In this document: in pieces, positions 37,223 through 45,932 of the stretch
Position numbering within the stretch: position 1 is the stretch's first letter
Layout: every line of letters begins with the position of its first letter
From: Pullilachnospira sp963929535
GTDB taxonomy: Bacteria; Bacillota; Clostridia; Lachnospirales; Lachnospiraceae
NCBI GenBank assembly: GCA_963929535.1
Contig: CAWVIZ010000009.1
Location: forward strand, 165,838-229,837
Reading direction: 5' to 3'
DNA length: 64,000 bases
Translations under genes and position numbers: made by a program
The notes under the pieces: model-generated
Told to the model about the DNA's origin: nothing
The model's input: only the letters and a program-made list of their open reading frames with translations
Database searches by the model: none

Positions 37223-37242
37223 GACTCTCTCCTTATCCTTCG

Positions 37243-37428
37243 TAAAACCCGGAGTGCCGTTTCCCTTATTTTGACGCCTAGCCGAAGCCAGGTGGGCGAC
37301 CGCAGTATCTCTTCTGTCTTCCGCTGCGTAATGGCGGCCTGACATCCAATCAACAATATAGGAATCCCATAAACGTAAATGTAGGTTCAAAATTAAGAGA
37401 GGGTCGCACACCCCAGGCATTACTTACT
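37243..37428 (-). ncRNA. ssrS: 6S RNA
   Basis: About 185 nt driven by a consensus promoter. The two ends pair in a closing stem (CCTGGGGTGT with GGCACTCCGGG, G:U pairs allowed), followed by a T-run at the 3' end. Inside lie the TTTTGAACCTACA and GGGATTCC blocks and a UUCG-capped hairpin (CCTGGC-TTCG-GCTAGG) followed by AATAAGGG, all of which I associate with clostridial 6S RNA from memory. 6S RNA binds the housekeeping RNA polymerase in stationary phase. No ORF in the region explains the promoter. Confidence 0.75.
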
Positions 37429-37434
37429 GTGTAT

Positions 37435-37463
37435 ATTATACATGAATCCTATTCGCTTTTCAA
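37435..37463 (-). promoter_or_regulatory. SigA promoter of the 6S RNA
   Basis: -35 TTGAAA (37458-37463), 17-bp spacer, -10 TATAAT (37435-37440). Confidence 0.88.
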
Positions 37464-37575
37464 GCCAAAAAGGAATCCTGCGGATTCCTTTTTCTGACAC
37501 CGGCAGCAAACTTCTGACAAATCCGCCAAATCCCGTCTGGTCTTTTCCAAAAGCAGCCGGGAAGCATACAGAAAT

Positions 37576-39069
37576 TTACCGGATCCCTAGAATCTGTCTC
37601 ACGATCGCAGACATCTGGGATACCTCCACAGTGGTGTTATGAAGGACCGGGGCTGTGCGGATCTCCCTGACAGCCTTTGGTGTCCTGACGCCGGAAACCT
37701 GCTCCAGCTCATCCACAAGCTGAAAATCGTCCAGCCCTTCACAGGTTCTTTCGCCGATAGCCTCCATCACGCTTCTGGCAAACTTATAAGGGCTTGCCGT
37801 GGAAGCGATCACCGTTTTCGTCTCATCTCCGGTATCTCTCCGATATTTTTCATATACCGCAGCGGCCACAGACGTATGGGTATCGATCACATAACCGCAG
37901 TTCCGGTAAATCCTCCGGATCATCTGCGCCGTCTCTTCCTCCGATGCGTAATTCCCATAGAAATCCTTCAGATTCTCCCGCATCTCATCCGTGATCTCAT
38001 ATACACCGCCAGATGCCAGCGCTTCCATCATCCTGCGGTTCTTGTCCGCATCTTCCCCGCAGATCCGGTAAATCAGCCTCTCCAGATTGCTGGAGATCAA
38101 AATATCCATCGACGGCGATGTGGTAAGGATAAACTCCCGGTTCCTGTCGTATCTTCCCGTGGAAAAGAAATCATAAAGCACCTTATTCTCATTGGAAGCA
38201 CAGATCAGCCTGTTGATGGGAAGCCCCATGTTCTTGGCGTAATAGGCCGCCAGAATATTTCCAAAATTTCCGGTGGGAACCACCACATTGATCTTCTCGC
38301 CTTCGTCCAGCTCGCCCTTTTCAAACATCCTGGCATAGGCATACACATAATATACGATCTGGGGAACCAGCCGGCCAATATTGATGGAATTCGCAGAGGA
38401 GAACTGATAACCCGCCTTATCAAGCTCCGCTTTCATCTCCTCATCACCAAAAATTCTCTTTACGCCGGTCTGCGCATCGTCAAAATTCCCCCGGATAGAC
38501 ACCACATACGTATTCTTTCCCTGCTGGGTTACCATCTGCCGCTCCTGAATGGCGCTGACACCATCTTTGGGATAAAAGACAATGATCTTTGTCCCCGGCA
38601 CATCAGCAAAACCAGCCATGGCCGCCTTCCCCGTATCACCGGAGGTGGCTGTCAGAATCACGATCTCATTCTTTACCTGGTTTTTCTTTGCTGCTGTGGT
38701 AAGCAGATAAGGAAGGACAGACAGCGCCATATCCTTAAAAGCAATGGTGCTTCCATGGAACAGTTCCAGGTACCAGGCGCCCTCTGCCTTTTTCAGCGGC
38801 GCGATCTCCTCCGTATCGAACTTGGAATCATATGCCCGTTCAATACAGTCTCTCAGCTCTTCCTCTGTAAAATCCGAAAGGAAACGGCTCATAACCTGGT
38901 AAGCCACCTCCTGATATGACATTCCTGCCAGCTTCTCCACCGGAATGTCAAGCCTCGGGATCTGCGTGGGAACAAACAATCCTCCGTCTTCCGACAACCC
39001 CTTCAGGATCGCCTGGGATGCAGTTACCGTATCGTTGTTTCCTCTGGTACTTCTGTATAATACTTCCAT
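37576..39069 (-). CDS. thrC: Threonine synthase
   Basis: 497 aa, fold type II PLP enzyme. N-terminal MEVLYRSTRGNNDTVTASQA is typical; the PLP lysine is in GSTIAFKDMALSVLPYLL, and TATSGDTGKAAMAGF and VPTGNFGNILA bind the cofactor phosphate. It converts O-phosphohomoserine to threonine. Start set at the ATG after AGGAGAGG, seven codons into the open frame. Confidence 0.95.
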   Translation of the reverse strand: MEVLYRSTRGNNDTVTASQAILKGLSEDGGLFVPTQIPRLDIPVEKLAGMSYQEVAYQVMSRFLSDFTEEELRDCIERAYDSKFDTEEIAPLKKAEGAWYLELFHGSTIAFKDMALSVLPYLLTTAAKKNQVKNEIVILTATSGDTGKAAMAGFADVPGTKIIVFYPKDGVSAIQERQMVTQQGKNTYVVSIRGNFDDAQTGVKRIFGDEEMKAELDKAGYQFSSANSINIGRLVPQIVYYVYAYARMFEKGELDEGEKINVVVPTGNFGNILAAYYAKNMGLPINRLICASNENKVLYDFFSTGRYDRNREFILTTSPSMDILISSNLERLIYRICGEDADKNRRMMEALASGGVYEITDEMRENLKDFYGNYASEEETAQMIRRIYRNCGYVIDTHTSVAAAVYEKYRRDTGDETKTVIASTASPYKFARSVMEAIGERTCEGLDDFQLVDELEQVSGVRTPKAVREIRTAPVLHNTTVEVSQMSAIVRQILGIR

Positions 39070-39126
39070 GGATCTTAACCTCTCCTGCATTTTTCACTTT
39101 TGCGTTGTAAATCGCTGTAGTTTCTG

Positions 39127-39155
39127 ATTATAGCACAGCTCCGATCCACTGACAA
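39127..39155 (-). promoter_or_regulatory. SigA promoter of thrC
   Basis: -35 TTGTCA (39150-39155), 17-bp spacer, -10 TATAAT (39127-39132). Confidence 0.8.
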
Positions 39156-39181
39156 GGGCAGGTTTGGGATGACTTTCCCGT

Positions 39182-40018
39182 TCATCCGTAAAAACTGTGA
39201 CCGCCATGGTCGAACAGATGCGTCAGCGTTTTGTCGAACCACTCGATATTTTCTGCATCAGCCTGGTCTTTGGCGATAAAATACAGGGCTCCCTGGGAAA
39301 GATCCTCCCCGTCAATGGCCCGGTTCACCGCTTCTCTTGTGGTATTGGAGATCGTCACAGAATGAATCCTTCCGTCCTCTGTAGGAGAAAACTGCGCCGA
39401 TCCCCCTACTTTCTGCCAGATCACAGAAGTCACATCCCCGGGGAACTCTTCATCCGCCACCCGGTTCAGTATCACATTCGCCACCATGATCCGCCCTTCC
39501 ACATCCTCGCCTCCTGCTTCCGCCTCCACGATCGCCAGCAGATTCTCATAATCCTTATCCGTCATGCTGGTGGTGGAAGCCAGGCTCCAGGACTGATTGT
39601 CCAGTTCGTTCACCGTCTGTAGCAGTTCCGATCCCACATCCAGGCGGGATACCACTTCTCTCGTAATTTTTCTTTGCCCTACCAGCACCACTTCACAGCT
39701 GGTTCCCATGGCCCGGTAATCCGTTGTCAGCCCCTTGGTGGACAGCACGCCTTCAATCAGGCCTGCATACCCAAGGGGCACCTGTTCATCAGGATCTCCC
39801 TCTTCCTCTCCGGTATCCTCCTGGCCGCTTCCGCCTCCGGCGTCCGCTTCCCGGGCATCCGGAGCTGTCCGGATACGAGTGCTGCAGACTACCGCTGCGC
39901 TTCCAGCCAGGACCACCACTGCGGCTCCCGCCGCTGCAGCACAGGCTTTTTTCTTATGTCTGGTTACCCGGGTCACGAGAGCCTGGACAAACTTCCATAT
40001 GATATTCAGCTTCTCCAT
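39182..40018 (-). CDS. SleB-like cell wall hydrolase (Hydrolase_2 domain)
   Basis: 278 aa. A transmembrane or uncleaved signal segment (about residues 25-46, Ala/Val-rich) is followed by an acidic linker and a C-terminal SleB-type domain: LLAIVEAEAGGEDVEGRIMV with the catalytic Glu, then VILNRV and SAQFSP. These enzymes are lytic transglycosylases of the cortex or cell wall. A germination role as for SleB is possible, but the domain also occurs in vegetative hydrolases. Confidence 0.87.
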   Translation of the reverse strand: MEKLNIIWKFVQALVTRVTRHKKKACAAAAGAAVVVLAGSAAVVCSTRIRTAPDAREADAGGGSGQEDTGEEEGDPDEQVPLGYAGLIEGVLSTKGLTTDYRAMGTSCEVVLVGQRKITREVVSRLDVGSELLQTVNELDNQSWSLASTTSMTDKDYENLLAIVEAEAGGEDVEGRIMVANVILNRVADEEFPGDVTSVIWQKVGGSAQFSPTEDGRIHSVTISNTTREAVNRAIDGEDLSQGALYFIAKDQADAENIEWFDKTLTHLFDHGGHSFYG

Positions 40019-40074
40019 CTCGCTTCCTTTGCTTTCCCTAATATCCTTTTTCTCTAAAAATCCACTTGTAATGA

Positions 40075-40103
40075 ATTATAGGTACTTCAAAAGGCAAAGT
40101 CAA
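40075..40103 (-). promoter_or_regulatory. SigA promoter of the SleB-like gene
   Basis: -35 TTGACT (40098-40103), 17-bp spacer, -10 TATAAT (40075-40080). A SigA promoter argues against strictly spore-specific expression. Confidence 0.8.
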
Positions 40104-40239
40104 TAGATGGGCCCCATTTTGGGCTAATTTCACGAATTATCCTCCACTTTTTCATGAAAAATGCCCCCTTTTCGGGGTAAGCTTCACCACTTTTTTACTT
40201 TTTTCTTTCCTGAATTTTATGAAACAGTGCTATTGCCTT

Positions 40240-40401
40240 TTATCTTCCGGATGTGAGATCCGCGGCTTCCCGAGGCATTCCAACGCTGGAAAACAGAATA
40301 TCCAGCGGAACATCCGCGCCCGCCGTTTCACCGGGCCGGAACCTGCAGCCGCACAGCAGCAGACATCCGCACAACCCCGCTGCTTTTTCCCAATACTTCA
40401 T
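40240..40401 (-). CDS. Small putative lipoprotein (53 aa)
   Basis: Start MKYWEKAAG after GAGGGGTGG. The N terminus is a short lipoprotein signal with a lipobox-like LLLCGC; lipidation would be at that Cys. The remaining 30 residues have no known motif. Directly downstream of the next gene by 22 bp. Confidence 0.45.
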   Translation of the reverse strand: MKYWEKAAGLCGCLLLCGCRFRPGETAGADVPLDILFSSVGMPREAADLTSGR

Positions 40402-40423
40402 TTTACCACCCCTCGTCCTTCTT

Positions 40424-40687
40424 CTACATCCCGATGAAATAGTATCCAACAGCAGCTCCCAGCGCCACAAATACAGCGATCATCAGACAGGCCGGCCAAA
40501 AAAATTTCCCCATTTGTTCTTTTAAAGATTTTTTGCCGCTCAGCCGGTCCATGGCAAATTTGGCCATCAACACTTCATTATGGTCAAGCCCGGTGGTACT
40601 GTCCCCATCCATATCCGGAACCCACATGGAAGCATTCTTATTTTCCTTCACGCCGCTCACCTCTCTTTCCTTCTCCATTTTTGCCAT
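40424..40687 (-). CDS. Small protein with C-terminal transmembrane helix (87 aa)
   Basis: A hydrophilic, charged N-terminal 60 residues (MAKMEKEREVSGVKENKNA) are followed by one strongly hydrophobic helix (WPACLMIAVFVALGAAVGYY) at the very end, so it is probably tail-anchored. Two start codons 9 bp apart share an AAGGGG site. Function unknown. A consensus promoter lies about 130 bp upstream. Confidence 0.6.
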   Translation of the reverse strand: MAKMEKEREVSGVKENKNASMWVPDMDGDSTTGLDHNEVLMAKFAMDRLSGKKSLKEQMGKFFWPACLMIAVFVALGAAVGYYFIGM

Positions 40688-40820
40688 TCCCCTTACTTTC
40701 CGCTGTAAACATACGGGGCCGTCTATCAGACAGCCCCAAAACATTCCAGCAAATATATTGTTCTCTTTTTCTGCTATAACATGTATCATCATTTCTGCGC
40801 AATTTCGTTCTGTTATCTGT

Positions 40821-40849
40821 ATATTATGATATACCCTTCTATTTGTCAA
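40821..40849 (-). promoter_or_regulatory. SigA promoter of the two small genes
   Basis: -35 TTGACA (40844-40849), 17-bp spacer, -10 TAATAT (40821-40826). Beyond the promoter, up to the transposon's first gene at 41083, I see only the hairpin described at 40969. Confidence 0.75.
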
Positions 40850-40968
40850 TGAATATCCTCTTTTTTGGAATGGTATATGTTGTTGATTTCTTAAAATAGC
40901 ATATTTATGATCTACTTGCCTGTCAGCGGATTGCTCTGTATACTGTCATAAGACTACAGAAAGAAAAA

Positions 40969-41009
40969 GTCTCAGAGCACCCTCCCTGGAAAGTCGTGTA
41001 CTCTGAGAC
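40969..41009 (-). terminator. Hairpin with T-run at the left edge of the transposon
   Basis: GTCTCAGAG and its complement CTCTGAGAC, 23 bases apart, followed on the minus strand by TTTTT. It may stop antisense transcription or mark the element's left end. Confidence 0.5.
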
Positions 41010-41082
41010 CCGGTTATAAAAACCATGGTTATTATATCAGAATACACACTGACCTACAAGGCGGACTCCGGTGTTTTTTGTT

Positions 41083-41571
41083 ATGAGCAGTGATGACACC
41101 CCTGTCTGCCCCGTCTGTGGCGGTACTTTGAAGTATCGCGATACCAGACTACGTATCCGGAAGAAGGAAGGCGGCGTGAAAGAGTATCTTATGATCCGCA
41201 GGCTCCGCTGTACGGAATGCCACCGACATCACAACGAGCTTCCTGATTGCCTTGTACCCCACAAGCATTATGAAGCCGAGGTGATCTCCGGCGTGCTCGA
41301 CGGGATCGTAACATCGGAGGATGCTGATTCGGAAGACTCTCCTTCCCTGCTGACCATGTTACGATGGCTCCAGTGGTTTCGGATGAACCTCGCAAATATT
41401 GAAGGATTCCTGCGCAATGCCGGATACCGGATACTTGGATTGGGAGAAGAACTTCTTTTCTCCCATGCGTCACTGCTCGATACCATACGCCAAACACATC
41501 AGGACTGGCTGGAGCGTATCCTCCGTATCATCTACAACAGCGGCGGCTTTTTACCTGCTGTACCATGGTGA
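41083..41571 (+). CDS. Transposon-borne zinc-ribbon protein (DUF6431-like)
   Basis: 162 aa. An N-terminal CPVCGG and a second RCTECH make a zinc ribbon, followed by a helical region. Such proteins are encoded directly before DDE transposases in a group of clostridial transposons and probably take part in transposition or target binding. A strong ribosome site for the transposase follows 60 bp later. The DUF6431 name is from memory. Confidence 0.7.
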   Translation: MSSDDTPVCPVCGGTLKYRDTRLRIRKKEGGVKEYLMIRRLRCTECHRHHNELPDCLVPHKHYEAEVISGVLDGIVTSEDADSEDSPSLLTMLRWLQWFRMNLANIEGFLRNAGYRILGLGEELLFSHASLLDTIRQTHQDWLERILRIIYNSGGFLPAVPW

Positions 41572-41645
41572 TGCTATTGCACCTGTTTTGATTCGTCTGT
41601 CACCGGATCAGCAGGTATAGTGGTCTCAGAAGGAGGTCACTATAT

Positions 41646-42442
41646 ATGAATACCAATACAAACAGAATCAAACAATGGCAGGAACAGGAAGCCCTTTCCC
41701 GATTCCAGCTGATTGCGCCGCTGCTTCAGGAAGATCTGGACGATGCAAAGAGGCTGCAGCTCCGGAAACAGATTGCTCAGGACAATGATATTTCCGTCCG
41801 GTCCATCTACCGCTATGAAAAGGCCTACCGTGAAGGACAGTTTGCCGGCTTAAAACCAGCCGCACGCGAAAAACGCCGTTCACAGAAGCTTCCGGAAAAC
41901 TTTGATCTTCTGCTTGAGCAGGCGGTCCAGCTCCGTAAAGAAGTCCCGGAGCGGTCTGTCGCACAGATCATCTGCATCCTGGAACTGGAAGGCTATGCTG
42001 CACCGGGAGTCCTGAAACGCTCCACTCTGGAACGGCACCTATACCGGGCTGGTTACGGAAGGGAACAGATGCAGATGTACCGCGATGCACGGGGAAGTTC
42101 TTCCAAACGTTTCTGCAAACCGCACCGTATGATGCTGGTACAGGGGGATATCAAGTACGGCCCGAAACTTCCGATTGGGAAAAATGGTGCCAGAGTACAG
42201 ACGTATCTTTCCTCCGCAATCGATGACCATTCCCGCCTACTGTTGGCTTCCCGTTTCTATGACAGCCAGGAGGAAGCCATTGTTGAGGATACGTTCCGCC
42301 AGGCGATCCTCCGATACGGAAAGTTTGATGCCTGCTACTTTGATAACGGTTCCCAGTATATCGCCAGACAGATCAGGCTCTCTCTTTCAAGACTGGGGAT
42401 CCGGGTCCTCCATGCAAAACCGCGGAGCGGCAAAAGCAAAGG
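41646..42442 (+). pseudogene. DDE (rve-type) transposase, 5' part, split by the RIT element
   Basis: N-terminal helix-turn-helix region, then the integrase core with the first Asp (VQGDIKYGP) and second Asp (CYFDNGSQY). The reading frame is broken at codon 266 by the inserted element; it then runs nine codons into the insert and stops. Together with the 3' part (45933-46556) it would encode 471 aa, with the two Asp on this side and the catalytic Glu (GKIEKFH) on the other. The transposase is therefore inactive in its current state. AGAAGGAGG precedes the ATG. Confidence 0.9.
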
Positions 42443-42526
42443 TTATGTAAAGACTTCATTTATGTAAAGAAATGTGGGCTCAGCCCAGTGCTTACACGGA
42501 ACTGAGCTTAAATTTCTTTACATAAA
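42438..42526. repeat. Left 89-bp inverted end of the RIT element
   Basis: Complementary to 45822-45910 with one mismatch. Inside, the arm is itself partly palindromic: TTTATGTAAAGAAAT at one side and ATTTCTTTACATAAA at the other. Tyrosine recombinase binding sites are the likely role. Confidence 0.93.
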
Positions 42527-42527
42527 T

Positions 42528-43553
42528 TTACCGCTTATTAAAGCTTTTGAGCCATTCTTTCAGATTGGTATCAGATTCCCATTTTGCTTCTTCTTTTGGA
42601 AGGATTTCTTTGCTTGCAGCTTCGATTGCTTTTCTTTTCAGTTTCGCATCCGTTCTTGCGTAGATTTCGGTAGTCATAACGCTGGAATGTCCGAGCAGAT
42701 CCCTTATATACATCAGATCAACTCCTGATGTAATGAGCTCCATCGCAGCAGTATGCCGCATTTTGTGTGCTGTGAGGTCATCTGGTATCAGTGTTGGCTC
42801 TTTCTGTCTGGCTTTCATCCCATATTTCTTCAGCACATAATTGACACCTTGTCTTGTAAACTGTGAATTCATATGACTTTTGAAAAGATATTCCTCAAAG
42901 CGTGCCTCGGTATCATATTTCATACAGGAGATATATTTCTGTATGTGTGGAACAGCCGTTTTCATCAGTGGGACATACCTGCCTTTATTCCCTTTGCCGT
43001 GGATCCTTATAGTGTACGGCTCAGTCAGTGAAATGTCCTTTACTTTTATATTTATCAGTTCTGACACACGTACGCCGGTTGTATAAAGGAGCAGTAACAT
43101 TACATAATCTCTCAAGCCATTCGTGGCATTCATGTCTATCTGACCGACTAAAAGTTCAACGCCTTCCGTCTTCATGTAGGAAATCTCTTTTTGTTCTGTT
43201 TTTTTTAACGGGATCCCGAGTATCCGCTGGTATTCCTCCATGTAATCCGGCAGTTCATATTTTAGGTAATGAACAAATCCCTTCATTGCGGCAAGTCTGT
43301 AATTACGTGTGGCCGGGCTGTTTTTTCTGCATTCCTCAAGCCATTTCAGAAAGCCAAGTATGGATTCCCTTGTATAATCCATGACAGATATCTTTTCAGG
43401 CTTTATTCCGCATATGGATTCCATGTATTCGAGGTAAAGAACAAAAGCATTCCTATAAGTATCTATGGTTTGGGGAGAACTGCCATTTTCATTCGGAAGA
43501 TAACGGGTAAAATATCTGCTAAGATGTACTGCAAAATCAGTTGTTTTCATCAT
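42528..43553 (-). CDS. Tyrosine recombinase, third gene of the RIT trio
   Basis: About 341 aa: N-terminal SAM-like core-binding domain, then the catalytic domain with TTGVRVSELINIKV (first Arg), HKMRHTAA (HxxR), LLGHSS and the nucleophile Tyr in TTEIYARTD. All catalytic residues are intact. The start was taken at the doublet ATG after GAAGG. Its 5' end overlaps the preceding recombinase gene. Confidence 0.92.
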   Translation of the reverse strand: MMKTTDFAVHLSRYFTRYLPNENGSSPQTIDTYRNAFVLYLEYMESICGIKPEKISVMDYTRESILGFLKWLEECRKNSPATRNYRLAAMKGFVHYLKYELPDYMEEYQRILGIPLKKTEQKEISYMKTEGVELLVGQIDMNATNGLRDYVMLLLLYTTGVRVSELINIKVKDISLTEPYTIRIHGKGNKGRYVPLMKTAVPHIQKYISCMKYDTEARFEEYLFKSHMNSQFTRQGVNYVLKKYGMKARQKEPTLIPDDLTAHKMRHTAAMELITSGVDLMYIRDLLGHSSVMTTEIYARTDAKLKRKAIEAASKEILPKEEAKWESDTNLKEWLKSFNKR

Positions 43554-44523
43554 CAGCACCTTCTTTCGTTATCTTACCAAATATCCTGTCAACCGTGGAA
43601 TGAAATTTTTCCTCGATGTAAGGGAAAAGCTGCAAGGTCAGCCTTACATACTTTTCCGTGGCAAAAATTGTTTTGTGACCTAAATAAGTTGACAGTATAG
43701 GCAGCGCAACATACATATCCAGCCCGGAATCCGTCATCTGCTTAAAGGAATATACAGCCATATGGTGTCTCCAGTCATGGATTCTTGGCCCATTGCCATC
43801 CCCTATGTAGGGAATACCGGCTCGGAACAGAAAGTCCCGATGCTTTTCGTAAATGCTTTTCTGATCAAGTCTGCCTCCATTTGCATTCGTAAAAATGTAA
43901 TCGGTATCATTCAGAAGGTAAAAGCATTTGTCTGCGTATTCATTTAAAAGAGCCTTGAGATCATCCCCCACAACAACATAGCGCTGTTTATCGTTTTTTG
44001 TCTCATTCAGAAGGAGGATACCTTTATCAAGATCCACATCCTTCTTACGGATTCCGAGAGTTTCATTAATTCTGGTTCCACAGCAGTAAAGGATTCGGAA
44101 CAGTACAGGGTATTGGATGGCGTCTTTACGGTTCATTCCGCTTGTATAACTGTCAACTGCCATGAAATATCGTTCAGATTCGGCATCTGTATAAATATGT
44201 GGCTCAAAATCTGTCCCTTTGTATTTTATATCGCGTACTACAAAAACATCATAACCTTTTATGCTCAGGTATTTCAGAAACTGTTTGCTGGAATTTATCC
44301 TTAAATAATGCGTTGTGTGGGACTCGTTCTTTCGCTGCTCAAGCCATCTGGATGCATGGAAGGTGCTAAATACTGGCTCCATTATCCTCTGTTCTACGCA
44401 GAAACGGTCAAATCCTATGAGGTTGCGTCTGAAGTTGTCACCATCAAAGCCAGCTTCTGTTTTATCATTTATATAGTTTTTGATTTCATCTGCGAAAACA
44501 GATCTAAACTCATATCTTGCCAT
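43537..44523 (-). CDS. Tyrosine recombinase, second gene of the RIT trio
   Basis: 328 aa starting MARYEFRSVF after AGGAGGGCAG. Catalytic residues: Arg in YCCGTRINETLGIRK, HDWRHHMA, YLGHKT and Tyr in ATEKYVRL. It differs clearly from its two neighbours, as expected for RIT elements in which each gene belongs to its own subfamily. Overlaps the first gene by 14 bp and the third by 17. Confidence 0.92.
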   Translation of the reverse strand: MARYEFRSVFADEIKNYINDKTEAGFDGDNFRRNLIGFDRFCVEQRIMEPVFSTFHASRWLEQRKNESHTTHYLRINSSKQFLKYLSIKGYDVFVVRDIKYKGTDFEPHIYTDAESERYFMAVDSYTSGMNRKDAIQYPVLFRILYCCGTRINETLGIRKKDVDLDKGILLLNETKNDKQRYVVVGDDLKALLNEYADKCFYLLNDTDYIFTNANGGRLDQKSIYEKHRDFLFRAGIPYIGDGNGPRIHDWRHHMAVYSFKQMTDSGLDMYVALPILSTYLGHKTIFATEKYVRLTLQLFPYIEEKFHSTVDRIFGKITKEGADDENN

Positions 44524-45766
44524 ATCTGCCCTCCTTGCTGTAGAATGGAGAGCGAAGCACAGGCATTGGAAGGGCACACTGTTTCAGCTTATCATAGTCT
44601 ACGGATATATAATAACCCGTGGTCGCTGTCCGTTGATGCCCCATAACAGTGCTTATGACCGGCATGGCGACATTCTTTTTCAGGAGGTTTGTCGCCAGGC
44701 TGTGTCGCATGGCATGGGGCCCATGCTTCTTATTCTGCCAGTTTTTTATTCCGGCGCGCTTCATATACTTGGTAACAACGGAATGGATTGTCGGGGAAGA
44801 CAAGGGCTTTCCTTTATTGACATTCTCCATGGATACAATGATCTCCGGAGCATCTGTGGCAGGTCTTGCATGTTTCAGATAATCTATGATCGCATTCCCT
44901 ACTGTAGCCAAAAGAGGGAACTCTACCGATACATCCGTTTTATGTTGGACGAAATGTATGACATTCTTATCCCAGTCAATGTCATCAAAAGAAAAACGGG
45001 TGATATCTTTTGCACGCCATCCGTATTCTGTAGCGAGAAGCAGGATCAGATAGTCTCTTTTCCCGATAGGTGATGCTCTTTCTACAGAAGCGATCAATTC
45101 CCTGATTTCATCTTCTTCATATGTTGTTGGCAGTTTGCAATCCTTCTTATAGTTATCAGGAAGGATAAAAACAGAGCAATCTTTTGATGATGTTCCTTCA
45201 TCATAAACGAATTGAAGGAAAAGTTTTATGGTGCGCGCGGCATTATGTCTTGAGGCAAGGGAATAATTCATGGATGAAAAGAAACATTCTGTTTTTTCAA
45301 TCGAAAGATCTTCATATTTCATCCCTTTCCCGTTCATGAACCTGCAGAAGTTATACAGATATACCCTTTTATTTTCAATTGTTTTCTCTGCAAGCATAAG
45401 TTCATCCCTACAATAATCCAGATATCTTAATGCTGCCAAACCAATCTCTCCATGAAAAGTATATTCAACACTTGGGCAGCGAAATTCAAAATCGCCATTC
45501 CGCTGGTAAGAGATCAACATGCGGACAGCACGCAGTTTTTCCCTAAAATGAGCAGGCGCGCGTTTTGGCATGAGATGCGTGCCAAATATCTCATCGCAGT
45601 ATTGCTTGCCGATGGCTTCACTGAATTCAGAAATCTCTTTGCTTTTCAGCCATTCCCGTAAGGCATTCCACTGTGCGGTTATCCTTACATAATAATTCGA
45701 CTCGTATTCCCTATGCTGCAATTCTTCATCACATAAGGCAACCAGTTCTTCAAAATTTGTTACCAT
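44510..45766 (-). CDS. Tyrosine recombinase, first gene of the RIT trio
   Basis: 418 aa, the longest of the trio, with an extra N-terminal region of about 100 residues before the core-binding domain. Catalytic: YGWRAKDITRFSF (Arg), HAMRHSLATN, VMGHQRT, and TTGYYISVD with the Tyr. The leader is about 55 bp inside the right inverted end. Confidence 0.92.
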   Translation of the reverse strand: MVTNFEELVALCDEELQHREYESNYYVRITAQWNALREWLKSKEISEFSEAIGKQYCDEIFGTHLMPKRAPAHFREKLRAVRMLISYQRNGDFEFRCPSVEYTFHGEIGLAALRYLDYCRDELMLAEKTIENKRVYLYNFCRFMNGKGMKYEDLSIEKTECFFSSMNYSLASRHNAARTIKLFLQFVYDEGTSSKDCSVFILPDNYKKDCKLPTTYEEDEIRELIASVERASPIGKRDYLILLLATEYGWRAKDITRFSFDDIDWDKNVIHFVQHKTDVSVEFPLLATVGNAIIDYLKHARPATDAPEIIVSMENVNKGKPLSSPTIHSVVTKYMKRAGIKNWQNKKHGPHAMRHSLATNLLKKNVAMPVISTVMGHQRTATTGYYISVDYDKLKQCALPMPVLRSPFYSKEGRYGKI

Positions 45767-45821
45767 ATTTATCGGTACCTCCTTGAAATAGTTTGGATAA
45801 ATATGGTCTCATATTTGTTTT

Positions 45822-45910
45822 TTTATGTAAAGAAATTTAAGCTCAGTTCCGTGTAAACACTGGGCTGAGCCCACATTTCTTTACATAAATGAAGTCTTTA
45901 CATAACCTTT
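45822..45910. repeat. Right 89-bp inverted end of the RIT element
   Basis: Partner of the left end. The single difference is C versus T inside the GTG-TTACACGG block. It is followed by a 22-bp palindrome made of the same TTATGTAAA motif. Confidence 0.93.
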
Positions 45911-45932
45911 ATTATGTAAAGATTTACATAAT

